Positions 8,066-15,976 of a stretch of DNA of 64,000 nt are shown here, in pieces (position 1 is the first letter of the stretch; each line of letters opens with the position of its first letter). The stretch is from Haloarcula limicola (GTDB lineage Archaea > Halobacteriota > Halobacteria > Halobacteriales > Haloarculaceae). The position numbers and the translations under genes were made by a program. The stretch lies in the NCBI RefSeq assembly GCF_010119205.1, contig NZ_WRXM01000004.1, positions 62,001 to 126,000 on the forward strand, written 5' to 3'. The notes beneath the pieces were generated by a model that did not search any database, was not told the origin of the DNA, and saw only the letters and a program-made list of their open reading frames with translations.

Positions 8066-8962
8066 ATGTCGGACGAACCCCCCACCTCGAAAGGCGACCG
8101 CCGGCTCCCCCGACTCGCCGCTCGAACCGCCCTCTTCGGGCTCCTCGGTCTGTCGCTCGGGAGCGTCCTCGCCGGCAGGCGACGGACCGGACGCCAGCGC
8201 GCGCAGTTGGTCGAGGAGTTACGGGAGACTGCCAGCGAGCGGTCAGAGAGACCCATCACGTCCGAAGACTACGCCGACCTTCCCGACCCGGTGCGCCGAT
8301 ACTTCGAGACGGTGCTCGAACCCGGTCAGTCTCGCGTCCGGACCGCTCGACTGAAACAGCGCGGCGAGTTTCGCCTCGGCGACAGCGAATCGTCGTGGCA
8401 CCCGCTGAGAGCGACCCAACGCTACACGGCTTCGCCGCCGGGCTTCGTCTGGGACGCGACGATACGCCTGGGGTCGGTTCTCCCGACGCAGGTGGTCGAT
8501 AGCTACGTCGACGGCACCCCCGCGCTCGCCGCCCGCCTGCTCTGGACGGTGCCGGTCGCCGACGCCGCCCCCACGCCGGAACTGGCCGCGGGCGAACTGA
8601 GCCGCTACCTCGCCGAAGCCGTCTGGTTTCCAACGGCACTCCTCCCCGCGAACGGCATCGAGTGGGAACCGATCGACGACGACGCCGCGCGAGCGACGCT
8701 CACCCACGACGGGACGACGGTCTCGCTCGTCTTCCGCTTCGACGAGGCGAATCTGGTCGACCGCGTCGTCGCCGAGGACCGCTTTCGCGCGGTCGGCGAC
8801 GGCTTCGAACGAGCGAAGTGGACCGGCCGCTTCGCGGACTACGAGCGGCGAGACGGGATGCTGGTCCCGACTCGCGGCGAAGTCGAGTGGAACCTCCCGA
8901 GCGGCGACCTCCCGTACTGGCGCGGGCGTATCACCGAGTTCGAGTTCGACCTCGGCGAGTGA
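8066..8962 (+). CDS. DUF6544/DUF6920-type conserved protein
   Basis: The protein is 298 residues from the chosen ATG (MSDEPPTSKGDRRLPRL). It has a hydrophobic N-terminal segment (about residues 22-40) that probably anchors it. The motif LPDPVRRYFETVLEPG, followed by WHPLRATQRYTASPPGFVWDA, ELSRYLAEAVWFPTALLP and a C-terminal VPTRGEVEWNLPSGDLPYWR, is the pattern I associate with this family, found in bacteria and haloarchaea without assigned function. The alternating beta pattern resembles lipocalin-like lipid-binding proteins, which is speculation. A longer frame upstream is AT-rich intergenic sequence and was not used. Confidence 0.75.
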   Translation: MSDEPPTSKGDRRLPRLAARTALFGLLGLSLGSVLAGRRRTGRQRAQLVEELRETASERSERPITSEDYADLPDPVRRYFETVLEPGQSRVRTARLKQRGEFRLGDSESSWHPLRATQRYTASPPGFVWDATIRLGSVLPTQVVDSYVDGTPALAARLLWTVPVADAAPTPELAAGELSRYLAEAVWFPTALLPANGIEWEPIDDDAARATLTHDGTTVSLVFRFDEANLVDRVVAEDRFRAVGDGFERAKWTGRFADYERRDGMLVPTRGEVEWNLPSGDLPYWRGRITEFEFDLGE

Positions 8963-9081
8963 ATTGGCGGACTGATACCGAACGTAGATGCGCTGCAGCC
9001 GCCGAATGAACGGTTCTGAACCGATTGAAGACCGGCGAACGGTCGGGGTGGTTTAGGTTCCGGGACCGCCATCGGAGTCGT

Positions 9082-9744
9082 ATGCCACGCCGCTCACTTC
9101 AGGTACTGCTCGTCGCCGCCGTCCTCCTCGCCGGATGCGCCGGCGGCGTCTCCGATGCACCCGGTTCACCGACCGCGGCGGACCGATCCGGAACGTCGGG
9201 GACGACGGCGACGACGACCGCGACCACCGGCGGGACGGTCGCGTTCTACATCAGCGACGAGAAGAACGCTATCGGTGACTTTCGATACCTCAACGTGACG
9301 GTCTCGCGGGTCGGCTTCGAGCGAACGGGGAACGGAAGCGGCGGCTGGGTCGAGTTCTCCGGCGGTAACACCACGCTCGATCTGACCACGCTTCAGGGGG
9401 AAAACGCCACGCTCGTCGACGCCTACAGACTCCCGAACGCGACCTACGGGAAGGTCTTCGTCCACGTCAGCGAGGTGAACGCGACGCTCGAAGACGGCGA
9501 GCGCGTCCGCGTGAAACTCCCGAGCGAGAAACTGCAACTGAACGACGAGTTCACCGTCCGCGACGGCACCGAAGTGGACTTCGTCTTCGACATCACGGTC
9601 GTGAAAGCCGGCAACAGCGGGAAGTACGTCCTCAAGCCGGTCATCAGCGAATCCGGAACCACGGTTCCGATCAAGCCGACGGGGGCCGTCGAAGCGGAAT
9701 CCGGAGCCACGTCGAACGCGACGGCGACTAACGGAACCGCGTGA
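9082..9744 (+). CDS. DUF4382-type lipoprotein
   Basis: This is a secreted lipoprotein of 220 residues. The signal sequence SLQVLLVAAVLLAGC ends in a lipobox with Cys 18, followed by a Thr/Ser/Gly-rich linker (about 25-50). A beta-sandwich domain follows, starting GTVAFYISDEKNAIGDFRYLNVTVSRVG and containing LPNATYGKVFVHVSEV; this is the DUF4382 pattern. Several Asn-X-Thr/Ser sequons suggest surface glycosylation. The ATG was chosen because it directly precedes the signal peptide. Confidence 0.8.
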   Translation: MPRRSLQVLLVAAVLLAGCAGGVSDAPGSPTAADRSGTSGTTATTTATTGGTVAFYISDEKNAIGDFRYLNVTVSRVGFERTGNGSGGWVEFSGGNTTLDLTTLQGENATLVDAYRLPNATYGKVFVHVSEVNATLEDGERVRVKLPSEKLQLNDEFTVRDGTEVDFVFDITVVKAGNSGKYVLKPVISESGTTVPIKPTGAVEAESGATSNATATNGTA

Positions 9745-9815
9745 AGACCGCGCCACGACGAACGTGAACTGGACTCACGCAAAGTATATGTGTAAACGGA
9801 AGTGATTGTGTCTCG

Positions 9816-9929
9816 ATGGAACACGTTCGGTACGACTGTACGAACTGCGGCACCGAGTTGAGCTATCAGCGCACGAAACACACGGGCTGTTCGAGCTGCG
9901 GTTTCCTGCCGGCCCACAGCGCCGACTGA
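9816..9929 (+). CDS. 37-residue zinc-finger micro-protein
   Basis: An ATG-initiated frame of 37 residues reads MEHVRYDCTNCG, then CSSCGFLPAHSAD before a TGA. The two CxxC pairs, 15 residues apart, would form a complete zinc ribbon, so the frame is very unlikely to be chance. An AT-rich stretch (AAAGTATATGTGTAAACGGA, 9781-9800) lies 16-35 bases before the ATG and may be its promoter. Such tiny zinc-finger proteins are abundant in haloarchaea. Function unknown. Confidence 0.7.
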   Translation: MEHVRYDCTNCGTELSYQRTKHTGCSSCGFLPAHSAD

Positions 9930-10106
9930 GTACGCCGTTGCGGTTGCGAAGGGTAGTAACGATTTTTCTCGCCGACAGAGAGTATCCGCCTACAGGTTAG
10001 CAACGGGCAGACGCACCCAGCGTCGAGTAAGGGTCGAGACGCCGAGCGGCGCGCCTCTCAACGTAGCGAGGTCACTCGTCCGTGCGATCGTTCGGACAGA
10101 AGCGAT

Positions 10107-10127
10107 CCGGTGGAGGGATTATGAACC
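10107..10127. repeat. Candidate left attachment site (tRNA-Thr 3' end copy)
   Basis: CCGGTGGAGGGATT is identical to 18031-18044 in the tRNA-Thr gene. The next bases, ATGAACC, differ from the tRNA's TGAACC by one inserted base. The site precedes the integrase. No gene is seen between 9930 and 10272; besides this site and the copy at 10206 that stretch holds only unremarkable sequence. Confidence 0.65.
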
Positions 10128-10205
10128 ACAGTCGTTCTGCTTCGCGTCACTCCCTGATTCAAATCCCACGACGACTTTCGCTGCTCACGAATGGTTCGCA
10201 GCAGA

Positions 10206-10219
10206 AAGCCGGTGGAGGG
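10206..10219. repeat. Second partial copy of the tRNA-Thr 3' end
   Basis: AAGCCGGTGGAGGG repeats the sequence at 18028-18041, including two bases outside the acceptor stem pairing, 99 bases after the first left copy. It could be the true left boundary, an earlier attachment site or an integrase arm-type site. Confidence 0.5.
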
Positions 10220-10272
10220 CTTACTGAATAAGGGTTACAAACAGTTACAGCGGTGCGGCGCGTATGTAATTC

Positions 10273-11505
10273 ATGCCCACGGAGAACTACGAGAAGCGGC
10301 TCAACGAGACGCTGGAGAACATCCAGCAGTCCGAGGTCATTTGTACCCGGAACAAGGAACTGCTCCAGGAGTACAAACGTGACAAAGTTCTTGACGGTCT
10401 GAGCGAGGCCACACTCCTGAAGAACCTCACCCGACTGAAGGTGATGGCCGAGCACCTGGAGGACCAGCAACTCGACGAGATGGACAAGGGCGACGTGAAG
10501 GACCTCGTCGCGTGGGTCCACTCCGAGTACGACAACGAGGAAACGATCGACACGTACAAGAACGTTATCCGGAGCTTCTGGAAGTGGCTGGATCCCGACG
10601 AGGACGGGGACGCACCCGAGACTGTCGCCTGGATTAAACTCAACAACTCCACGGGGAGCGACAAACTTCCGAAGGACCTGCTGTCGAAGGACGACATCGA
10701 AGCACAGGCGGAGGCCGCTAACAACCCACGCGACAGGGCGCTCATCTGGATGCTATACGAGACCGGCGCTCGCATCGGCGAACTCATCGACTTGACCGTA
10801 GGCGACATCGAGGACCGCAAACACGGGAAGAAGGTCGTCATCGAGGGTAAAACCGGCGCGCGTCGCCTCCCACTGGTGGAATCCGTCCCCCACATCAACA
10901 AGTGGCTGAACGACCACCCGAACCCCACGAAAGACGCGCCGCTGTGGTGTAAGATTCAGCAGGGCGGCCCGGACGACCAACTCGGCTACCGATACATCCG
11001 GGACAAGATCCTACGGAAGACGATGAAGGAGGCCGACATCGACAAGCCGTCGAATCCACACCACTACCGTCACTCCCGCGCGTCGTACTTGGCGAACCAC
11101 CTGAAAGAGGCGCAACTATGCGCGTGGTTTGGGTGGGTGCAGGGATCGGACGTCCCGGCCCGATACGTCCACCTCTCAGGACGTGACATCGACAACGCCT
11201 ACGACGAGATGCACGGGCTGTACGTTCCGGAGGAAGACAGCGACGAACCAGAAATCCGCGAGTGCGGGCGCTGTCAGGAACTCAACGAACCCGAAGCGGC
11301 TTTCTGTATGCGCTGTGGCTACGCGCTGAAAGGCGAGTCGGCGGCCGACTTCGAGGCGGAGGTCGAAGACGACGTGAAACAGGACTACGCCGAAACGGGC
11401 CCCGAGGACACGAGTACACAAGAGAAAATTGACACTATCGACAACCTCCTTGACGACCCGGATGTGAAGACCGCGCTCCTCGAACGGATGGGTACTGCCG
11501 AATAG
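10273..11505 (+). CDS. Tyrosine-recombinase integrase with C-terminal zinc ribbon
   Basis: This 410-residue integrase has an N-terminal core-binding (SAM-like) domain (about 25-125) and a catalytic domain with Arg167 in TGARIGEL, Lys193 in EGKTGARR, His263 and Arg266 in HHYRHSRASYL, Trp288 in FGW and nucleophile Tyr298 in ARYVHL. A four-Cys zinc ribbon (Cys331, 334, 345, 348) and an acidic tail follow. All catalytic residues are present, so the enzyme should be active. It reads inward from the left boundary, with the tRNA gene at the far end. Its codon use is closer to the host than that of the rest of the element. Confidence 0.9.
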   Translation: MPTENYEKRLNETLENIQQSEVICTRNKELLQEYKRDKVLDGLSEATLLKNLTRLKVMAEHLEDQQLDEMDKGDVKDLVAWVHSEYDNEETIDTYKNVIRSFWKWLDPDEDGDAPETVAWIKLNNSTGSDKLPKDLLSKDDIEAQAEAANNPRDRALIWMLYETGARIGELIDLTVGDIEDRKHGKKVVIEGKTGARRLPLVESVPHINKWLNDHPNPTKDAPLWCKIQQGGPDDQLGYRYIRDKILRKTMKEADIDKPSNPHHYRHSRASYLANHLKEAQLCAWFGWVQGSDVPARYVHLSGRDIDNAYDEMHGLYVPEEDSDEPEIRECGRCQELNEPEAAFCMRCGYALKGESAADFEAEVEDDVKQDYAETGPEDTSTQEKIDTIDNLLDDPDVKTALLERMGTAE

Positions 11506-11589
11506 ACGGAGGTCTAAGACGCTCTCCGAGGGGGTCGAACACCCATACGATAGTTCGTCGGTGGCGCGGTCGTGCGTCCCTTTCCCGCT

Positions 11590-11742
11590 GTGATTTCAGC
11601 ACATGCTACGAGCTCACCAACAATCCTCTACGGTAGAACGTACTTCGAAAGCAACATTGTGAAAGATGGAGAGATTGTATTCAGCAGTAGCGGCGAAGAT
11701 AGCGCTAATTCTGTCGGTCTAAGTGATAATGAGGCTGAATAG
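11590..11742 (+). CDS. Possible small gene or 3' remnant, 50 residues
   Basis: A GTG-initiated frame reads VISAHATSSPTILYGRTYFE, then SNIVKDGEIVFSSSGEDSAN, and ends at TAG just before the stop of the convergent CSGSK gene. The composition looks protein-like rather than random. There is no clear promoter or ribosome-binding site, and the frame is open upstream only to 11554. It may be the tail of a gene deleted during rearrangement of the element. Confidence 0.3.
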   Translation: MISAHATSSPTILYGRTYFESNIVKDGEIVFSSSGEDSANSVGLSDNEAE

Positions 11743-11748
11743 CTATCA

Positions 11749-12462
11749 TCAAGCGAACTCATCAAATCCAGACTGGGTCGTTTCGGTAGCCAAGCACCCC
11801 TCTCGAATTTTTTCTATATTAGAGATGGACTCTTCCCTCCCCACTTGTTGAGCGAAATTCTTCACGTAGACGCCTTTCAGCGCGACTACGATCGTGCTGT
11901 AACGTTTGGCATCATCTGTCCGTGCAGATATGGAAATCACTCTGTCGTTACCACCAGCTCTCTCTTCTTGATTGAATAAAATTACTAGCGTCGAATCGGG
12001 TATGCTTGCTAACGTTTGATCAAGGTCAATAGCATGATAATAGTCAGAACCGAGGGCGAAGAATATTATGTCGAATGGATCGTCAGATGTCTCGGTAAGC
12101 AGCTCACAGACTTCTTCGGCAATTTGCAATCTTTCCGCGCGCTGGTCAATTTCGCCATGATTCATACCACTGAACGTAATCTCGTACGGCGGAAGTTCTT
12201 CCCTCTCATCAATAAGTCCGAAACCCGCACTCACGAACTTTCGATCAACTTTGTGGCCTTTCGAACGAAGAACTTCAACGGCCTCGTTAATCCGCTGCTG
12301 CTGACGTCCTGAGTAAAGTTCGTTAGCTGGAATACCTGCTGTGTCAGGACGTTCCAGCAGCTGCTCTACCGGGCCTGAATCGACTTCTTCTTGCGTCAAT
12401 TCGTGGAGCGCTTCAGGATAGTTTTTTGATCCAGAGCACTGGTCAATGACGAGAATTTTCAT
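11749..12462 (-). CDS. CSGSK-motif protein (DUF6884/YaaA-like), partner of TGT-like genes
   Basis: The protein is 237 residues from ATG. The N-terminus ILVIDQCSGSKNY, then ANELYSGRQQQRI, KFVSAGFGLIDEREELPPYEITFSGM and a FFALGSDYYHAI strand follow the layout of DUF6884-like proteins, which resemble YaaA and the domain found beside TGT modules in archaeosine synthase (family memory, not searched). I chose the ATG one base after the stop of the 727-residue gene; its GGTGAG ribosome-binding site lies seven bases upstream. A GTG 12 bases earlier is possible. Tight coupling to the TGT-like gene suggests a joint task, perhaps handling the base or its precursor. Function is inferred. Confidence 0.7.
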   Translation of the reverse strand: MKILVIDQCSGSKNYPEALHELTQEEVDSGPVEQLLERPDTAGIPANELYSGRQQQRINEAVEVLRSKGHKVDRKFVSAGFGLIDEREELPPYEITFSGMNHGEIDQRAERLQIAEEVCELLTETSDDPFDIIFFALGSDYYHAIDLDQTLASIPDSTLVILFNQEERAGGNDRVISISARTDDAKRYSTIVVALKGVYVKNFAQQVGREESISNIEKIREGCLATETTQSGFDEFA

Positions 12463-12463
12463 T

Positions 12464-14647
12464 TTAGAACTCACCTAGCCCTTTCTGAGTGTGGCGTTTC
12501 GGTGTTTCTGTATCATCGTATCCAAGTTTGGTTAGAACAGCCTCTCTGATTTCCTCAGGGTCACTATATGTGAAAACGCTCTCTCGTGTAGTCGTCTCTC
12601 TCCCCAATATGGATTCTGCGTTAAGTAGATGGATTTCTTCGTATCGCTGTGAAGCTTTCTGAATTGCTGCCGCTTGAGTATCGGAATTTGAGTCTGACTC
12701 GGTAGCAGAGGTCTCCCACCATTCGTATACCCCTTGAGGAGTGATCAATCCAATCTCAACTACCGGAATATCAAATACCTCCCTCCATACCTCGTTATAT
12801 TCTGAAGTAAGATACTCCATGACTGTCTCATCTGCTTCGATTTCGTCTTCAGTGGGAATTCCGACGAGAATTCGAGGAAGTTGACGGTTAAAATCCTTAT
12901 AGAACTGATGCATATTGTGGAATCCTCGTCGTCGATTTCTGTTGTTCCCTCTGAAAACGACTACCTCAATACCGAGTTCTTCGCAGATTGTACAGTCACA
13001 GTCTTTCCAAGGTTCAGCACGCAGTGTCAATTCATAATCATCGAGATATTTTTCGTCTCCGACCCAGCGTGCATACTCCTCAACGACGTGCCACAGCTGG
13101 TCGAACGTACTCACTTCTCCTTGGCGTTTTTCAAGTGTATTTACTGCGTCCAGACACCACGGTGATTGACTTAGAATCTCTCGGGCAGTATCGATATCCG
13201 CGAGATACGCGTCGATATCGATGGGATCTTCGTCATCGTCATCCCGCATACGCTTGAGAATTTTCTTACGGAATACATCGCTGAAATGCGCTTGCGTTTC
13301 TCGACCGAACTCGAAATCGGTTCGGAAGGCTTCATTCAAATCTCGTATTCGAGACTGATTATACTGGTCGTCGTGTCGATGTTCACGGACGTATTCTTCG
13401 AGCGCATCCAGAGTCTCCTCTGCTTGTGCGGCCCAGGATCGAAGTGTATCCGAAATTGATTTATCTTGGTCGTAGGCTCGAAGCGACCGAAGCACCTCCT
13501 GTCCCCTTAGCGATTTTTCTATTGCCGTCTCGAATCCATCTCGGGCTGTCGCATACCGGACCCGTACCGCTGTGTACTTCTGATCCCCCGCCATGTGGTA
13601 ATTGCTCCCACCAGTCCACGCCGAACGGAGCATACTGGCGCTGTCGAAGGAACTCATGCCAGCGCGACCAACCGTATCGAAAGCTTTCGGCTTCGCGAAG
13701 CCGAACACGTGGCTGTCGACCCGTTCCTGGTGTTCTCTCTCGAATTCTCGTATGGTTTCTCCTACAACTGTTACGATATCTTTGATAGTCGATACGTGAC
13801 TGCTGGCTACACCGCCAATTCCGATATATCGGAAACCAGTATCTAATAGGAGATCAGCCGCTTCTGCATACGAGTCTGGGTCCCATCCCTGAAATGCCCC
13901 CATCAGACGGAACGAGTAATTCCCATTCTGATACTCCTCGAACATATGTTGGGCGTTATCTAACGTGAGATTATATCTGAACTCCCGGTCGTTCTCTCGA
14001 TGAACGGCCCGTGGATCGTTATTCAGGTGGTCAAGAATATCGTCGATAGATCCCTCGAAATCGCTCAGTGTGAACTTCTCTTTCGTGCTTTCGTTATAAA
14101 TAGAAGGTTCATATTCTCTAACGCAATCTGGCCATGTTTCGGGCCATTCCTCGATCATCAAGTCGACCTTCTCGCGTACTTTAGAGGGAATATCGCTTTC
14201 CGAGAATGCCTTCGAAAAACATTCTTCGTTTAGATAGAGACGTCCTCGCTCTTTTCCTTCCCCCATTATGAGGTGGTCGATAGTAACTCCCGTCGTAACT
14301 CCGATATCAGTGTAGAATTCCAGCATCTCGTCGTTGTCATATGGTGGGAATGGGAGCGATTTGTATCCCCAAGCACCGCAGTCACTGATCGTGGGCATCC
14401 AATCAGGGACTGACAGATTAGGGTCGTCGTAGACGCCTTCTGAGGTGAAACGGGTAAACTTGGATTTGCTGGATTCAACTTGTTCGCGGGAAATAAGGAC
14501 GCCGTCAACTGGTGTCGTTTCAGAATCAAAGATATCCCATATGAAATCTCGGTCCCGGTCGACTTTAACCAGATTAGAGAGTTCGTCGTTTACGAAGTCA
14601 TAGTCAGTATCGACGGCGTCGTCCCATTCGGGAACGTAGAATCGCAT
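12464..14647 (-). CDS. Large divergent TGT-superfamily protein (DpdA-like)
   Basis: The 727-residue protein keeps the landmarks of tRNA-guanine transglycosylases: Asp89 in ISDCGAWGY, Asp124 in GVTIDHL, FQGW (252-255), IGIGGV (275-280), GFAKP (316-320) and a candidate nucleophile Asp335 in SSFDSAS. The zinc site would be Cys550, Cys552, Cys555 plus His577 or His580 in RGFHNMHQFY. A helical insert (about 360-540) and a C-terminal extension (590-727) make it much longer than TGT (about 380). DpdA proteins are TGT relatives that insert 7-deazaguanine bases into DNA. No PUA domain is evident, so DNA is the likelier target. It is the second gene of a minus-strand operon, 48 bases after the compact TGT-like gene. 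Confidence 0.75.
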   Translation of the reverse strand: MRFYVPEWDDAVDTDYDFVNDELSNLVKVDRDRDFIWDIFDSETTPVDGVLISREQVESSKSKFTRFTSEGVYDDPNLSVPDWMPTISDCGAWGYKSLPFPPYDNDEMLEFYTDIGVTTGVTIDHLIMGEGKERGRLYLNEECFSKAFSESDIPSKVREKVDLMIEEWPETWPDCVREYEPSIYNESTKEKFTLSDFEGSIDDILDHLNNDPRAVHRENDREFRYNLTLDNAQHMFEEYQNGNYSFRLMGAFQGWDPDSYAEAADLLLDTGFRYIGIGGVASSHVSTIKDIVTVVGETIREFEREHQERVDSHVFGFAKPKAFDTVGRAGMSSFDSASMLRSAWTGGSNYHMAGDQKYTAVRVRYATARDGFETAIEKSLRGQEVLRSLRAYDQDKSISDTLRSWAAQAEETLDALEEYVREHRHDDQYNQSRIRDLNEAFRTDFEFGRETQAHFSDVFRKKILKRMRDDDDEDPIDIDAYLADIDTAREILSQSPWCLDAVNTLEKRQGEVSTFDQLWHVVEEYARWVGDEKYLDDYELTLRAEPWKDCDCTICEELGIEVVVFRGNNRNRRRGFHNMHQFYKDFNRQLPRILVGIPTEDEIEADETVMEYLTSEYNEVWREVFDIPVVEIGLITPQGVYEWWETSATESDSNSDTQAAAIQKASQRYEEIHLLNAESILGRETTTRESVFTYSDPEEIREAVLTKLGYDDTETPKRHTQKGLGEF

Positions 14648-14695
14648 GAATAGATTATGGTTGAGCTCGGGGGGAAATGAATCCTTCCAACTAAC

Positions 14696-15604
14696 TCAAG
14701 ACACCGATTTAGCCAACTGGTCTATCACCCACGCATTGTGGATTGCTCTTAGCTGCCGAACTCTACGCCTTGCTCCAGTGTACTTTTCGAGCTCGAATTC
14801 ATTCGTGAATACGTCGAATTTGTCACAGACAGGACAACTGCAGTAGAACTCCTGAGGACGAGAATCGCATTTTTCATGATATTCGATTCCACTGTTTTTC
14901 CATTCATACACTTCTCTGAGCATCGTGGCGTTGCGGATCGCTGAGGAGGAATCAAATGAATCGATTTTTTCGGAGATCCGTTGTAGAATACCTGGATTCG
15001 ATACCCCAAGTAAGTGAAGATTCCCTCCGTCTACAACCTCAGCTACTGCTTCTACGATCTCCGATACTTCATCGGTTTTCCGTAAGAAAGACCGACCGAC
15101 GAGATTGCCGAGACAGAATTTTTCGCAACCGATCTCCTTCAGTTGAGTCGCACAATCAAGATACTCCTCGACTGAAGACCCCTGTACAACATACCACACC
15201 TCAAAGTCGTACTGTCCCGCTAACTCATAGGTTCGCTCGGCATCCGATATCGTTTGAGCAGCATCGCCGACGGTATCTTTCTGGATTACGATATCGGGCG
15301 AGAAGGAACTCTGTAGCTCCAGAACCTTTTCTGGAGGGTCACCAGTTCCCTGAAATCCACCGCTATCGATGATAATTGGCCCTGGATAATCTAAGACCGC
15401 GTTGATCCCGTTCTCTTCAGCTGCGCGTCTGAAGCTCTTTTTCGCTCTTCCGCCGACTAAGTGTTCGAGTGATATCATATACCCGTTAACAGAGATAGGT
15501 GTATCAAGCAGTGGCGGGTCAATCGTCATCTCCTGAGGGCTCTGACTAGGATCATGGTACAAGGGATCTGGATTGGGGGCCCATTCGATGAAGTATTCTA
15601 CCAT
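14696..15604 (-). CDS. Compact TGT-like protein with complete catalytic motifs
   Basis: This 302-residue protein is a minimal TGT fold. It has DSGGFQ (80-85) as in base-exchanging TGTs, VVQG (139-142), LGNLVG (165-170), LGVSNP (199-204), candidate nucleophile Asp218 in DSFDSSSAIRNA and a zinc site CSCPVC (Cys255, 257, 260) with His289 in LRAIHNAW. It lacks the PUA and other C-terminal domains of archaeal tRNA TGT (ArcTGT). It is the first gene of the minus-strand operon. Having two TGT paralogues side by side suggests a heteromeric enzyme, by analogy with queuine TGT, where one subunit is non-catalytic; here both appear to keep the Asp. A DNA substrate is inference. Confidence 0.82.
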   Translation of the reverse strand: MVEYFIEWAPNPDPLYHDPSQSPQEMTIDPPLLDTPISVNGYMISLEHLVGGRAKKSFRRAAEENGINAVLDYPGPIIIDSGGFQGTGDPPEKVLELQSSFSPDIVIQKDTVGDAAQTISDAERTYELAGQYDFEVWYVVQGSSVEEYLDCATQLKEIGCEKFCLGNLVGRSFLRKTDEVSEIVEAVAEVVDGGNLHLLGVSNPGILQRISEKIDSFDSSSAIRNATMLREVYEWKNSGIEYHEKCDSRPQEFYCSCPVCDKFDVFTNEFELEKYTGARRRVRQLRAIHNAWVIDQLAKSVS

Positions 15605-15609
15605 TGCAA

Positions 15610-15625
15610 CTCAGATTAATCTGAG
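15610..15625. promoter_or_regulatory. Perfect 16-bp palindrome, candidate operator
   Basis: CTCAGATTAATCTGAG is a perfect inverted repeat ending six bases before the start codon of the compact TGT-like gene. The AT-rich run AATAAATACTTT (15631-15642) on the far side could be its TATA element, which places the palindrome over the transcription start. The divergent winged-helix gene starts at 15683, so its product is the obvious candidate binder, repressing the TGT operon and perhaps itself. Confidence 0.6.
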
Positions 15626-15682
15626 CTACTAATAAATACTTTACTGATGTTTCATGCCAGCGGTGGTTCGACATTTGTAATA

Positions 15683-15976
15683 ATGCCTGCACCAGCAGAG
15701 GACGGTATTCTCCGTGTCCTGCAAGGAAAGGGGGCAATCCTCGTCTTGCATCTTCTCGCGGAAGAGCCAGAAGTTGGATTCAACCAATTAGAGGAATCTT
15801 GCAGGAGTGAAATCAGCCATTCTACTCTATCAAACCGCCTAAATGAATTGGAAGAATTGAATTTAATCGAGCGTAGAAGTTCCGACGAAAGGCCCCCCCG
15901 GACGTATTATACCCTCACTGAGAAAGGAGAGCGCGCAGTCGAGTTATTGAACCAGATACAGAATCTGGATCAGTAG
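15683..15976 (+). CDS. Winged-helix transcriptional regulator (HxlR/MarR-like)
   Basis: The 97-residue protein is almost entirely one winged helix. Its helices are GILRVLQGKGAILVLHLLAE and GFNQLEESC, the recognition helix is SHSTLSNRLNELEELNLI, and the wing is RRSSDERPPRTYYTLTEKG. A final helix probably dimerises. An in-frame ATG at 15647 would add 12 residues; the later ATG gives the more usual N-terminus. The gene is divergent from the TGT-like operon across a gap holding the 16-bp palindrome, and its 3' end overlaps the nuclease gene's stop by seven bases on the opposite strand. Confidence 0.8.
   Translation: MPAPAEDGILRVLQGKGAILVLHLLAEEPEVGFNQLEESCRSEISHSTLSNRLNELEELNLIERRSSDERPPRTYYTLTEKGERAVELLNQIQNLDQ

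Noticed and set aside
10156-10167. GATTCAAATCCC resembling a tRNA T-loop
   Set aside because: No acceptor, D or anticodon arm can be folded around it; probably coincidence or an old remnant too short to call.
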